Source: Allosphingosinicella vermicomposti (lineage in GTDB: Bacteria > Pseudomonadota > Alphaproteobacteria > Sphingomonadales > Sphingomonadaceae). From it: a stretch of DNA of 64,000 bases. The position numbers were made by a program, and so were the translations under genes. A model generated the notes under the pieces. It did not search any database, had not been told where the DNA came from, and saw only the letters and a list, made by a program, of their open reading frames with translations. The stretch is from NCBI RefSeq assembly GCF_003012815.1, contig NZ_PXYJ01000003.1, forward strand, positions 186,001 through 250,000, in the 5' to 3' direction. Shown piece after piece: positions 16,600 to 24,502 of the stretch. Position 1 is the first letter of the stretch. Each line of letters begins with the position of its first letter.

Positions 16600-17049
16600 G
16601 TGCGGGCATTGGGCGGGATCATCGCGGGGCTTCTGATCGGGCTAGTCATCGCACTCGCGCTGACCATCGTCAGCATCGTCATTCATCCCTTCCCGCGCGA
16701 CTTCAATCCGCGCAGCGCGAATGACCTCGCGACTTATTATGAAACAGCCCCATTTCTCGCCTTGTTCATGATCGTGCTCGGCCGGTTCCTCGGCGCACTG
16801 GCAGGCGGCTGGGTGGCGAATGCGATCAGCGGCACGCGCTGGACCGCCTGGGTTATCGGCATCGCCCTATGCGCCTATATCGTCATCGAGATGAGCGGTA
16901 TTCCGCATCCGCTCTGGATGCAGATCACAGGTGTGCTTGCGCCGCTGGTCGGCGCGGCGATCGCGCATCATTTCGCTGGGCGTTCGCGCATCGAAGAGGA
17001 TGAAGTCGTGGAGGAGGATGAACCGCATGACGAGGTATCGGAGCTTTAA
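16600..17049 (+). CDS. Hypothetical four-helix membrane protein
   Basis: A 149-residue inner-membrane protein that I cannot assign. Four hydrophobic helices are visible at about residues 5-27, 48-70, 76-92 and 103-122, followed by an acidic cytoplasmic tail (EEDEVVEEDEPHDE). The start is GTG at 16600, six bases after AGGGGAG. It overlaps the DUF962 gene by 23 bases, so the two are expressed together. The buried ribosome site suggests translational control. Confidence 0.7.
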   Translation: MRALGGIIAGLLIGLVIALALTIVSIVIHPFPRDFNPRSANDLATYYETAPFLALFMIVLGRFLGALAGGWVANAISGTRWTAWVIGIALCAYIVIEMSGIPHPLWMQITGVLAPLVGAAIAHHFAGRSRIEEDEVVEEDEPHDEVSEL

Positions 17050-17368
17050 GGCCTTCTGGCCTTTTTACCTTCGCGAACATGCCAGGCCCCGGACGCGGGC
17101 CTTCCACTATGCGGGAACGAGCCTCGTCATTCTGATCGCGCTGGCCGCCATCCTGACGGGCCGCTGGGCACTCTTTTTCGCCATGCCGGTTGCCGGCTAT
17201 GCCTTTGCCTGGGCCAGCCATGCCGCGATCGAGCGCAACCGGCCCGCCACCTTCACCTATCCACTCTGGTCGCTCGCCGCCGACTTCAAGATGTGGTGGC
17301 TCTGGCTAACCGGGCGCCTTGGTCCGGAACTGGACGCGGCAGGCGTTCCTTCACATCGGCAGGTTTGA
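17027..17368 (+). CDS. DUF962/Mpo1-like membrane protein
   Basis: A 113-residue protein of the DUF962 family related to yeast Mpo1, an Fe(II)-dependent dioxygenase acting on 2-hydroxy fatty acids. The family elements FWPFYLREHARPRTRAFHYAG (residues about 7-27, with conserved His), ASHAAIERNRPATF and WSLAADFKMW are present, with hydrophobic helices between. The start at 17027 begins MTRYRSFKAF and overlaps the preceding gene; the frame is open upstream only as a shadow. Enzyme activity is inferred from the yeast relative. Confidence 0.82.
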   Translation: MTRYRSFKAFWPFYLREHARPRTRAFHYAGTSLVILIALAAILTGRWALFFAMPVAGYAFAWASHAAIERNRPATFTYPLWSLAADFKMWWLWLTGRLGPELDAAGVPSHRQV

Positions 17369-17385
17369 AATTGCCGCACTTAGCA

Positions 17386-17408
17386 TAGGCGGACTCTTTT
17401 TCCGCCTA
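17386..17408. terminator. Possible terminator hairpin
   Basis: TAGGCGGA and TCCGCCTA form an 8-bp perfect stem around a CTCTTTT loop, 18 bases after the DUF962 stop. The T-run is in the loop, not after the stem, so termination is uncertain. Confidence 0.35.
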
Positions 17409-17510
17409 CGGGAGCAGCTGGCCGACGTCAGCGACACCCAACGCTTCACCACATCTCTGCCTTGCTATTGATAACCAGTCGCAATAACTATGGACATGAA
17501 GGAGACGTTC

Positions 17511-17927
17511 ATGTCCGATTTCCGCCTTGCCCGCTTGTTGCTTCCCAATCGGATCGGTCCTCAGTCGCAAAGCGAAGCGCGGCTGGTGCGCGCGGTGCGG
17601 CTGTGGGTTGTCCTCAACAAGCAGGGGCGAGGACATGTCGGTGCGGTGGCTCAACAACTCGGCAGCCGCGAGAGCGCGCTTGCGCTCGATCTTCTGATGA
17701 TGCGCGTGGGGATCGCCTGGACGGAGGCGTTCGTCGTCAACCCGCCTTGTTGCCCGCGCTTCACGCATGATGAGGCGCTAATCCTCGATATGGTCGCCAT
17801 GGGCGCGATAGACGACCGACAGGGCTTCGACCGCCTTTTATCGGAAATGCTGCCGTGCGATGCGCGTGAGGCTCTGTTCCATTCCGCCCGCCAGCTTGGC
17901 GCCAGGATCGCCGCAGCCGTCAGCTGA
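17511..17927 (+). CDS. Conserved hypothetical protein
   Basis: A 138-residue soluble protein not recognised with confidence. AAGGAG seven bases upstream supports MSDFRLARLLLPN as the start; an ATG seven codons earlier is less well placed. It is helical throughout, with a CCPRFTHDE segment near residue 85 and two Leu-rich helices. It has no signal peptide. It converges on the DUF72 gene with an 8-base overlap of coding ends. No function is proposed. Confidence 0.65.
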   Translation: MSDFRLARLLLPNRIGPQSQSEARLVRAVRLWVVLNKQGRGHVGAVAQQLGSRESALALDLLMMRVGIAWTEAFVVNPPCCPRFTHDEALILDMVAMGAIDDRQGFDRLLSEMLPCDAREALFHSARQLGARIAAAVS

Positions 17928-18708
17928 CACGCTCGATCAATGCCTGTGCTGCGGCGGGCGCCCGCACCTTGGCGCCATTGATGAAGAATAGATAGACGTC
18001 GCGTGGTTCCTTGGCCGGCACCTGAGCTGTGACATGCTCCAGCCCATCCGGCATTTCTCCTTTCTCCCAGCAATGCGCCACGGCCGCCCAGTGATCGAGC
18101 GCGTCCAACGAATATCCGGTCTGGACGCCTTCGTCCGCATTCAGCAACCGCGCATAAGTGAAGTCGCTCGTTTGATCCGCGATCGCGGGATATTTGGGTG
18201 AGTCGGCGAAGACGATTGCCGCCTTGTGTTTGGCCGCCAGCGCTATGAAGTCCGGATCCTTGAAGCTGTCATGCCGCACCTCCAGCGCGTGGCGAAGCGG
18301 CAGCCCATCCTGCTTTTCCGGGAGAAGTGCGAGGAATTGCGCAAAATCGTCCGGATCGAATTCTTTCGTCGCAGCGAATTGCCAGAGAATTGGCCCCAGT
18401 TTGCCACCGAGCTCGGTAATCCCCTGCGTCAGGAACTTCTCGATCGATCCCCCTGCTTCGCCCAGAATTTTACGGTTGGTGCAGTAGCGCGAGGCCTTGA
18501 GGGTGAAAACGAAGCCGTCCGGCGTCGCATCGCGCCATTTCGCGAAGGTGGCTGGCTTCTGCGAACCATAGAACGTGCCGTTGATTTCAATCGCGGTGAG
18601 CCGGCGCGAGGCGTAATCCAGCTCCTTCGTCTTTGGCAGCCCATCGGGAAAGAAGGTGCCGCGCCACGGTTCGTAACTCCATCCGCCGATGCCGATCCGG
18701 ATTGTCAT
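17920..18708 (-). CDS. DUF72 domain protein (YecE family)
   Basis: A 262-residue TIM-barrel protein of the DUF72/YecE family. The opening RIGIGGWSYEPWRGTFFP, the EINGTFYG motif near residue 42, and FVFTLKASRY are diagnostic; the ending VYLFFINGAKVRAPAAAQ is also typical. No reaction is established for the family. The length is normal. It is convergent with its left neighbour and divergent from the peroxiredoxin gene. Confidence 0.9.
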   Translation of the reverse strand: MTIRIGIGGWSYEPWRGTFFPDGLPKTKELDYASRRLTAIEINGTFYGSQKPATFAKWRDATPDGFVFTLKASRYCTNRKILGEAGGSIEKFLTQGITELGGKLGPILWQFAATKEFDPDDFAQFLALLPEKQDGLPLRHALEVRHDSFKDPDFIALAAKHKAAIVFADSPKYPAIADQTSDFTYARLLNADEGVQTGYSLDALDHWAAVAHCWEKGEMPDGLEHVTAQVPAKEPRDVYLFFINGAKVRAPAAAQALIERVS

Positions 18709-18777
18709 GTCCGCCTCTCCATTTCCCGTGTCCGCCCATCATGCTATCGCATGTCCCAGCCAACAAGGAGCCATGTC

Positions 18778-19317
18778 ATGCGCCCGGTCACCCCGTTTCT
18801 TGCGGCCGTCGCCGCTTTATCGATCCCCGCCGCCGCGATCGCATCGCTCACCGTTGGCGCAAGAGCGCCCGATTTCGAAACCCAATCTGCGCTCGCGGGC
18901 AAGGTGCGCACATTGAAGCTCAGCGATGAATTGAAGAAGGGGCCCGTTGTTCTCTATTTCTTCCCTGCCGCATTCACGCCGGGCTGCACGTTGGAAGCCG
19001 CCGACTTCGCGCAGGCGAGCGACGATTTCCGCAAGTCCGGCGCGCAAGTCATCGGGCTGTCGGCCGATCCGATCGGTAAGCTGGCCAAATTCTCAGTGGA
19101 AGCGTGCCGCAGTAAGTTCGCGGTCGCGACAGCAACCCCGCAACTCATCGCCCAATATCAGGTGAAAATGCCCGCGCGAGAAGGCCTGTCCGATCGCACC
19201 TCCTACGTCATCGCGCCAAATGGCCGGGTCATTTACGCGCACAGCGACATGAACCCGCGCGATCATGTCCGGAACACCCTTGCCGCCGTCCGCCAATGGA
19301 GGGCAGCGCAGCCCTAA
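18778..19317 (+). CDS. Exported peroxiredoxin (AhpC/TSA family)
   Basis: A 179-residue thiol peroxidase with a signal peptide (MRPVTPFLAAVAALSIPAA), so a periplasmic peroxide scavenger. The peroxidatic Cys is in AAFTPGCTLEA (P-x-x-x-T-x-x-C form); a second Cys in EACRSKF about 45 residues later may resolve the disulphide. AAGGAG precedes the ATG at 18778 and fixes the start. The coding end overlaps the convergent GFA gene by four bases. The reductant partner is not in the window. Confidence 0.88.
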   Translation: MRPVTPFLAAVAALSIPAAAIASLTVGARAPDFETQSALAGKVRTLKLSDELKKGPVVLYFFPAAFTPGCTLEAADFAQASDDFRKSGAQVIGLSADPIGKLAKFSVEACRSKFAVATATPQLIAQYQVKMPAREGLSDRTSYVIAPNGRVIYAHSDMNPRDHVRNTLAAVRQWRAAQP

Positions 19318-19655
19318 AGGCTGGCGCCGTCCACCGGTGTGATCGTCACCTTATCGAGATCGATATCGGCGCAGCGCAGATTAATCGCGACCATGGGCCC
19401 CTGCGGACCCTTCCCTTCGCCAAAGGGTGCGCAGCCACAAATCTTGCAGAACTGATGGCGGATGATGTGGTTTTTGAAGGTGTAGACGCTGATCGCCTCG
19501 CGGCTCGTTTCCAGCCGGAATTTGTCAGGCGTGGCGAAGGCTAGGACGTAGCCCTTTCTGCGGCAGATCGAGCAGTTGCAGCTTATCGCGTCGACCGGGT
19601 CTTCATCCAATGTGTAGGCGACCGCTCCGCAATGGCAGCTTCCCGTAATAGCCAT
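19314..19655 (-). CDS. GFA family protein (CENP-V/GFA zinc fold)
   Basis: A 113-residue protein of the glutathione-dependent formaldehyde-activating enzyme (GFA) family. The zinc-binding cysteines appear in the usual order: CHCG at the start, CNCSIC in the middle (about residues 32-37), and CKICG near residue 71. Members are named for S-hydroxymethylglutathione formation, but most have no proven activity. Downstream of YbhB on the same strand by 12 bases counted against transcription, so they may be co-transcribed. Confidence 0.88.
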   Translation of the reverse strand: MAITGSCHCGAVAYTLDEDPVDAISCNCSICRRKGYVLAFATPDKFRLETSREAISVYTFKNHIIRHQFCKICGCAPFGEGKGPQGPMVAINLRCADIDLDKVTITPVDGASL

Positions 19656-19667
19656 GTCTTTACCCCT

Positions 19668-20285
19668 TCAGGCGGGTGCGTCCGCCGTGCCGCCGATCGC
19701 GGCGCGCTGCGGTTCGTCGCGCGTATAGGTACCGACGAGCAGGCCTGCCGCCAAGACATGGCCCCTCAAGGCATCGATGAACGTGCCGCGCCCCGGGCTT
19801 CCGCCCGTATCCGGCGCGGCTGACAAAGCAAAAAGCTGAAAGGCATAATGATGGAGGCCGTGGCCGTAGGGCGGATCGGGCGGCAGCCACCCTTCTCGGA
19901 GATAGGAGTTGCGGCCGACATCGCCCTCCGCTGTGCCCGGCCCGTCCGCGACAATAGCGCCTTCGGCCAGGCGGTTTTCCCCCGGCGGTATGTCCCAGAC
20001 GATGGCATGGACGAAGGGCTGGGGCGCCGGCGCGTCGAAATCCTCGACGATCAACGCCAAGCTTTGCGTGCCGTCCGGGATGCCGCCCCAGACCAAAGGC
20101 GGGGACACGCCCTCGCCATCGGCCGTAAAGCGCGGCGGCAGTGCGCCGCCATTGGCAAAGGCCGGGCTCGTCAGATCAAGATAGCCGAAATCGCCGAGGC
20201 CGGCTTGCGTGATCGCGATTTTGTCCGCTCCCGCTCTGACGCTGCGGAGGGCGGTGCCAAGCCAGCCGGGCACATGTTCAAGCAT
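19668..20285 (-). CDS. YbhB/YbcL family protein (PEBP fold)
   Basis: A 205-residue phosphatidylethanolamine-binding-protein homologue. The PEBP ligand-site segments are seen as SPPLVWGGIPDGTQSLALIVEDFDAP (conserved DxD-like region), HAIVWDIPP, and YGHGLHHYAFQLFAL. The ATG at 20285 follows AAAGGACG; a TTG five codons up is less likely. Bacterial members are small cytoplasmic or periplasmic proteins of unclear function; no signal peptide is seen here. It precedes the GFA gene in the same direction. Confidence 0.87.
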   Translation of the reverse strand: MLEHVPGWLGTALRSVRAGADKIAITQAGLGDFGYLDLTSPAFANGGALPPRFTADGEGVSPPLVWGGIPDGTQSLALIVEDFDAPAPQPFVHAIVWDIPPGENRLAEGAIVADGPGTAEGDVGRNSYLREGWLPPDPPYGHGLHHYAFQLFALSAAPDTGGSPGRGTFIDALRGHVLAAGLLVGTYTRDEPQRAAIGGTADAPA

Positions 20286-20380
20286 AGGTCGTCCTTTCAA
20301 AGCCTTTTGAAAACCGCTCGCCCGCGCAAAGGCTCCGCAGGCGCTAGTATCTCATCCCTGCCATGGGCTAATCGGCAGCC

Positions 20381-21331
20381 ATGGGCCTTCACCACGCGCA
20401 CAATCACAGCCATGGGCACAGTCACGGTCACGGCCATCACGGACATGCCCATGCGCCCGCCGATTTCGGTCGGGCATTCGCGATCGGGATTACGCTCAAC
20501 CTCTCCTTCGTGATCGTCGAGGCGACATTCGGATTCCTGTCGGGGTCGATGGCCCTGCTGGCCGACGCTGGGCACAATCTTTCGGACGTTCTCGGCCTTG
20601 CCGTCGCTTGGGGCGGGGCGACGCTGGCAAAGCGGCCGCCCAGCCGTCGATATACGTATGGCCTGCGTGGATCGACGATCCTGGCAGCGCTTGCCAACGC
20701 GTTGCTGCTGATGGCCGCGGTCGGCGCGATCGTAATGGAGGCGGTGGAGCGGATCGGCGATCCCCAGCCGGTCGGCGGGCGAACGATGATCGCGGTGGCG
20801 GCGGTGGGCGTCGTCATCAACCTCGGCACCGCCTTGCTTTTCGCGCGGGGCCGACAGGGGGACATCAACATTCGCGGTGCCTATCTCCACATGGCGGCGG
20901 ATGCGGCCGTATCGGCGGGCGTCGTCTTGGCGGGCCTCGCTATCTTGGCCACCGGCGCCGCATGGATCGACCCTGCCGTCAGCTTGATCGTGGCGGGATT
21001 CATCTTCTGGAGCGGCTGGGGCTTGATGAAGGAGGCGATCGCCATGTCGCTTGGCGCCGTGCCGTCAGGCATCGGCCCCGGCCGGGTGGAAGAGGCGCTT
21101 TCCCGTTTGCCGGGCGTCGCCGCCGTTCACGATCTCCACATCTGGCCGATGAGCACGACGGAAACGGTGATGACAGCCCATCTCGTCATGCCGGGCGGTC
21201 ATCCCGGGGATGCGTTCCTTCACGATGTCCAGCACGTGATGGAAGACCGCTTCGGCATTCACCATGTTACGCTGCAGATCGAACTCAGCGCTGACAGCCG
21301 ATGTCACATGCGGCCTGCCGACGTCGTCTAG
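20381..21331 (+). CDS. Cation diffusion facilitator (Zn/Cd/Co efflux)
   Basis: A 316-residue CDF transporter that would export divalent metal by proton antiport. A His-rich N-terminus (residues 4-24) precedes six helices; the metal-site motifs LADAGHNLSD (H-x-x-x-D, helix 2) and HMAADA (helix 5) are intact, and a cytoplasmic domain with VHDLHIWPMS closes the protein. The His-rich head and motif pattern favour zinc, as in CzcD/ZitB. No regulator gene is adjacent. It converges with the next gene with a four-base overlap of ends. Confidence 0.92.
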   Translation: MGLHHAHNHSHGHSHGHGHHGHAHAPADFGRAFAIGITLNLSFVIVEATFGFLSGSMALLADAGHNLSDVLGLAVAWGGATLAKRPPSRRYTYGLRGSTILAALANALLLMAAVGAIVMEAVERIGDPQPVGGRTMIAVAAVGVVINLGTALLFARGRQGDINIRGAYLHMAADAAVSAGVVLAGLAILATGAAWIDPAVSLIVAGFIFWSGWGLMKEAIAMSLGAVPSGIGPGRVEEALSRLPGVAAVHDLHIWPMSTTETVMTAHLVMPGGHPGDAFLHDVQHVMEDRFGIHHVTLQIELSADSRCHMRPADVV

Positions 21332-21942
21332 GAGCCGAGAAGCGTTCCACATTTCCGAAGCGACCAGCCCTCGGCCTTCTTCTCTACGACGCAAAGGGAT
21401 TCGCGCGCGAACGTTGGCGTATAGCCATAGCTCAGCGCGACGAGGGCAAAGCGGTGGCTTTTGCTCAAAACCGGCTTGCCGATCGTCAGCCACTGATTGG
21501 GCTGGGTCGGATCGGGCTTGAAGGCGATATCCGCTTTTTTCCAGTCGCAAGAGGCACTGAAGGCAGGACGCGCCGCGCCGTAACGGGCGACGAGATCGGC
21601 GCGCTCCGCCGCTGGCATTTCGGGCGCGATGCCCTCCAGCATGGCCGCGTCGCGCCCCACCCAGGATTGCAGCGTATCGATGTCGAACGGCTTCGAAAGC
21701 GGATTGGGATCAGGTTTGGCATTCGCCTCCTCGAGCCGTTTCGCATAGGCGGCGTGGCGCTTGGCGCGGGAGGATTGCGCTTTCATGGGTTCGGGCGCGG
21801 GAAGCGGAGTGCTGCCATCCTCCCGGCGAATCAGCTCCTTACGCACGACTTCCGAAAGGATCGCACATTCGTCGCTCGAGGCCGCGAGGGCTGTACCCGA
21901 ACCTGCGGACGAGATTGCCAAGGCAATTGCGGTGCGGATCAT
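21328..21942 (-). CDS. Exported hypothetical protein
   Basis: A 204-residue secreted protein that I do not recognise. The ATG at 21942 follows GGGAGA and gives the signal peptide MIRTAIALAISSAGSGTALA. The mature part has four Cys (DECAIL, ASCDW, SLCVV, RKCGT) that could form two disulphides, a Lys/Ala-rich helix at about 55-75, and an SYGYTPTFARESLCVV strand region. No catalytic motif is visible. Likely periplasmic. Confidence 0.65.
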   Translation of the reverse strand: MIRTAIALAISSAGSGTALAASSDECAILSEVVRKELIRREDGSTPLPAPEPMKAQSSRAKRHAAYAKRLEEANAKPDPNPLSKPFDIDTLQSWVGRDAAMLEGIAPEMPAAERADLVARYGAARPAFSASCDWKKADIAFKPDPTQPNQWLTIGKPVLSKSHRFALVALSYGYTPTFARESLCVVEKKAEGWSLRKCGTLLGS

Positions 21943-22033
21943 GATCGTCTCCCTGGTCATCGTTAAAGGCTAGCAGACCCTCCAGTAAAGACCAGCGGTT
22001 GACGGGTTATGCTCCGGTCCGCACAGACGCGGC

Positions 22034-22744
22034 ATGACAGAGGCACAGGGTCAGAGCGTCAAGCTGCATGATAGCTGGAAAGCGGCGCTGGCGGGGGAAT
22101 TCGAGCAGCCTTACATGCATGCGCTGAAGCAATTCCTGACGACGGAAAAAGCAGCCGGAAAGCGCATTTTTCCCAAGGGCGGCGAATGGTTTCGCGCGCT
22201 CGATCTGACGCCGCTCGATAAAGTGAAGGTCGTGATCCTGGGCCAGGATCCCTATCACGGCCTGGGTCAGGCTCATGGCCTTTGCTTCAGCGTCCAGCCT
22301 GGCGTCCGCACGCCGCCCAGCCTCGTCAATATCTACAAGGAGTTGGAAAGCGACCTGGGCATCAAGCGGCCTGCGCACGGTTTCCTCGAACATTGGGCGC
22401 GGCAGGGCGTGCTGCTGCTGAACAGCGTGCTCACCGTCGAAATGGGCATGGCCGCATCGCATCAGGGTAAGGGGTGGGAGCGTTTCACCGACGCGATCGT
22501 CCGTGCAGTGAATGCGAAGACCAAGCCCGTCGTCTTCATGCTGTGGGGCAATTATGCGCAGAAGAAGGCGGCATTCGTCGACAGCGTCGACAAGGGGGGG
22601 CGCCATCTGGTGCTGAAGGCCGCGCATCCCTCGCCGCTCTCCGCGCATAATGGCTTCCTCGGCTGCCGCCATTTTTCAAAGGCCAACGCCTTTCTGGAAG
22701 CAAAAGGCATGGCGCCCATCGACTGGTCACTGCCGGACGTTTAG
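22034..22744 (+). CDS. ung: Uracil-DNA glycosylase (family 1)
   Basis: Ung removes uracil from DNA to start base-excision repair. The 236-residue protein has the water-activating loop GQDPYHG (residues 70-76, Asp72) and the DNA-intercalation loop HPSPLSAH near residue 198, both as in E. coli Ung. The length is normal. It is followed after 9 bases by the PhnA-like gene. Confidence 0.97.
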   Translation: MTEAQGQSVKLHDSWKAALAGEFEQPYMHALKQFLTTEKAAGKRIFPKGGEWFRALDLTPLDKVKVVILGQDPYHGLGQAHGLCFSVQPGVRTPPSLVNIYKELESDLGIKRPAHGFLEHWARQGVLLLNSVLTVEMGMAASHQGKGWERFTDAIVRAVNAKTKPVVFMLWGNYAQKKAAFVDSVDKGGRHLVLKAAHPSPLSAHNGFLGCRHFSKANAFLEAKGMAPIDWSLPDV

Positions 22745-22753
22745 AACAGGGCC

Positions 22754-23062
22754 ATGATGACCGAAGATGATGACGCCTTCGTCTATGATGAAGCAACCGG
22801 AGAGTGGATCAGCGCCGCCGAGGCAGCTGCAAAGGGCGGCGCGCAAAGCATCGAGGTCCGCGATGCGGTTGGCAATCTTTTGGCCGATGGCGATCAGGTG
22901 ACGCTCATCAAGGATCTGGTCGTAAAAGGCGCGGGCCAGACGTTGAAGCGCGGCACGCTCATCAAATCGATCCGGTTGACCGGCGATCCCCAGGAAATCG
23001 ATTGCCGCTACGAAGGGATTAAGGGCCTCGTCCTCCGCGCCGAGTTCGTAAAGAAGCGCTAA
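22754..23062 (+). CDS. PhnA-like (YjdM family) protein lacking the zinc ribbon
   Basis: A 102-residue protein whose C-terminal part (about residues 35-102) is a complete PhnA domain: VRDAVGNLLADGDQVTLIKD, then VKGAGQTLKRGTLIKSIRL and the LRAEFVKK ending. The usual N-terminal four-Cys zinc ribbon is replaced by FVYDEATGEWIS without cysteines. Despite the name, the E. coli relative YjdM is not needed for phosphonate use and its role is unclear. It follows ung closely and may be co-transcribed. Confidence 0.82.
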   Translation: MMTEDDDAFVYDEATGEWISAAEAAAKGGAQSIEVRDAVGNLLADGDQVTLIKDLVVKGAGQTLKRGTLIKSIRLTGDPQEIDCRYEGIKGLVLRAEFVKKR

Positions 23063-23066
23063 GGTC

Positions 23067-23093
23067 GGAACCGGGCCCCGCATCGGGGGCGTT
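23067..23093 (+). promoter_or_regulatory. Weak EcfG-like promoter candidate
   Basis: GGAAC (23067-23071) and CGTT (23090-23093) are separated by 18 bases, one or two longer than the EcfG optimum. It lies 30 bases before a general-stress-type PNPOx-fold gene, which makes it worth noting. The same bases can form a CGGGCCCC/CGGGGG hairpin. Confidence 0.25.
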
Positions 23094-23122
23094 CTCCTCA
23101 TTCCAACGAGAGGAGCCGATCC

Positions 23123-23557
23123 ATGCCCGACAAGACCCTGGCTGACATATCCGAGAAATTACGCGACATCGATTTCGCGATCCTGTCCACCCGAACGGAA
23201 AATGGCGCAATCGCCGGCCGTCCGATGAGCAACAATCGTGACGTCGATTATAACGGCGATTCCTATTATTTCACCTGTGACGATACGCGCATGGTGCAGG
23301 ATATCAGCCGCGATCCCAATGTCGCGCTGAATTTTCAGGCCAAATCCGGCATCGTCGGGCAGCGGCCGTTTTTCGCCGCCGTGGAAGGCCGCGCGGACCT
23401 CATTCGCGACAAGGCGGCATTTGCCCAACATTGGTCCAAGGGGCTCGACCGCTGGTTTGAAGAGGGGATCGACACGCCCGGCCTCGTCATGATCCACGTC
23501 CGCGCGCAACGCCTCCATTATTGGGATGGAATGGATGAGGGCGAACTGGCTCTCTGA
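23123..23557 (+). CDS. Pyridoxamine 5'-phosphate oxidase-fold stress protein
   Basis: A 144-residue split-barrel flavin-binding-fold protein of the general stress protein 26 group. Features are FAILSTRTENGAIAGRPMSNN (beta strands 1-2), YYFTCDDTRMVQDISRDPNVALNF and the GQRPFFAAVEGRADL strand. GAGAGGAG precedes the ATG. Members bind FMN, F420 or heme; the cofactor here cannot be told. It is not the vitamin B6 enzyme PdxH, being too short. A weak EcfG-like promoter lies upstream. Confidence 0.85.
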   Translation: MPDKTLADISEKLRDIDFAILSTRTENGAIAGRPMSNNRDVDYNGDSYYFTCDDTRMVQDISRDPNVALNFQAKSGIVGQRPFFAAVEGRADLIRDKAAFAQHWSKGLDRWFEEGIDTPGLVMIHVRAQRLHYWDGMDEGELAL

Positions 23558-23680
23558 GGATTGCTGCGATTTGCTCGATTCCACTCCGGAAGGCCACGCT
23601 TCACCGATCCGGTAAAAACTCGATCACGGCTCAACTGTTGGTCTGTCCGGATGGGGCATTTCGAAGGGAGTTTTTTTGAG

Positions 23681-24349
23681 ATGGCCAAGTTAACCTTCAG
23701 TATCGCGACAATCTCGGCGCTCGCGCTTGCCGCACCTTTGGCCGCACAGACGATGGCACCGGGCATCGAAACCCGTGTCGATCAGCTTCAGACGCGGCTC
23801 GACAATGGAATAAACCGGGGTTCGATTACGCGCGATGAAGCTACGCCGCTGCGCGAGCAACTTCGCGCCCTGCGTCAGACTGAGCGGCAATTAGGCCGGA
23901 ACGGCTGGACCAGCAGTGAGCGACGCGACATGCAGGGCCGTATCCAAACCGCCCGCGAACAGATCCGCGTCGCGGAGCGCAATGAGGTGACCCGCTATGG
24001 CAATAGCGGTTTCATCGACCGCAATAATGACGGTTGGGATGATCGCGATGCCAATCGTGATGGTCGGTTCGATAGTGGGTATTACGGCCAGGGCGGACCG
24101 CTCGAGCTTCCGCCATGCGAGACGCGAAGCGGCCTTGGCGGGGTGATCGGATCGCTCTTTGGCGGGCAGAATAGCAATTGCATTTTACAGCCCGGCCAGC
24201 GTGCGACGAGCGGCCTGTACGGCGTACCCGTCGATCTACGCAGTCAGTATCGCGACGGTAATGGCGTCTATTACCGGTCGGACGGCAATGCGATCTATCA
24301 GATCGATTCCCGCACCAACATCGTCACGCGCGTTTACGACATCGACTAA
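23681..24349 (+). CDS. Exported protein with Asp/Asn-rich calcium-binding-like repeats
   Basis: A 222-residue secreted protein. The ATG at 23681 (GGGAG upstream) opens a signal peptide cut near APLAAQT. Residues about 30-100 are helical and rich in Arg, Gln and Glu. Then comes DRNNDGWDDRDANRDGRFD, two tandem D-x-N-x-D-G-x-x-D units like EF-hand or thrombospondin-type calcium loops. A Gly-rich stretch and a C-terminal domain (SQYRDGNGVYYRSDGNAIY) follow. The overall family is not recognised; binding of calcium is inferred. A good terminator follows. Confidence 0.7.
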   Translation: MAKLTFSIATISALALAAPLAAQTMAPGIETRVDQLQTRLDNGINRGSITRDEATPLREQLRALRQTERQLGRNGWTSSERRDMQGRIQTAREQIRVAERNEVTRYGNSGFIDRNNDGWDDRDANRDGRFDSGYYGQGGPLELPPCETRSGLGGVIGSLFGGQNSNCILQPGQRATSGLYGVPVDLRSQYRDGNGVYYRSDGNAIYQIDSRTNIVTRVYDID

Positions 24350-24372
24350 CTCTCTTCCCTGAGCGGGAGTCG

Positions 24373-24408
24373 AAAGGGCGTTCCGGTCTCATCCGGGGCG
24401 CCCTTTTT
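24373..24408 (+). terminator. Rho-independent terminator
   Basis: AAAGGGCGTTCCGG pairs with CCGGGGCGCCCTTT (two G-U pairs) around TCTCAT, followed by TTTTT. It lies 24 bases after the stop of the calcium-loop protein gene and faces rightward. Confidence 0.8.
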
Positions 24409-24502
24409 CAGTCCAGCGGCCGATTGATCCGGATTGCACCAACCGACTGGTTTCCCGCTCCGGATAGACTATCCATACGTAACCGATACGAAGGGGGTGT
24501 CT

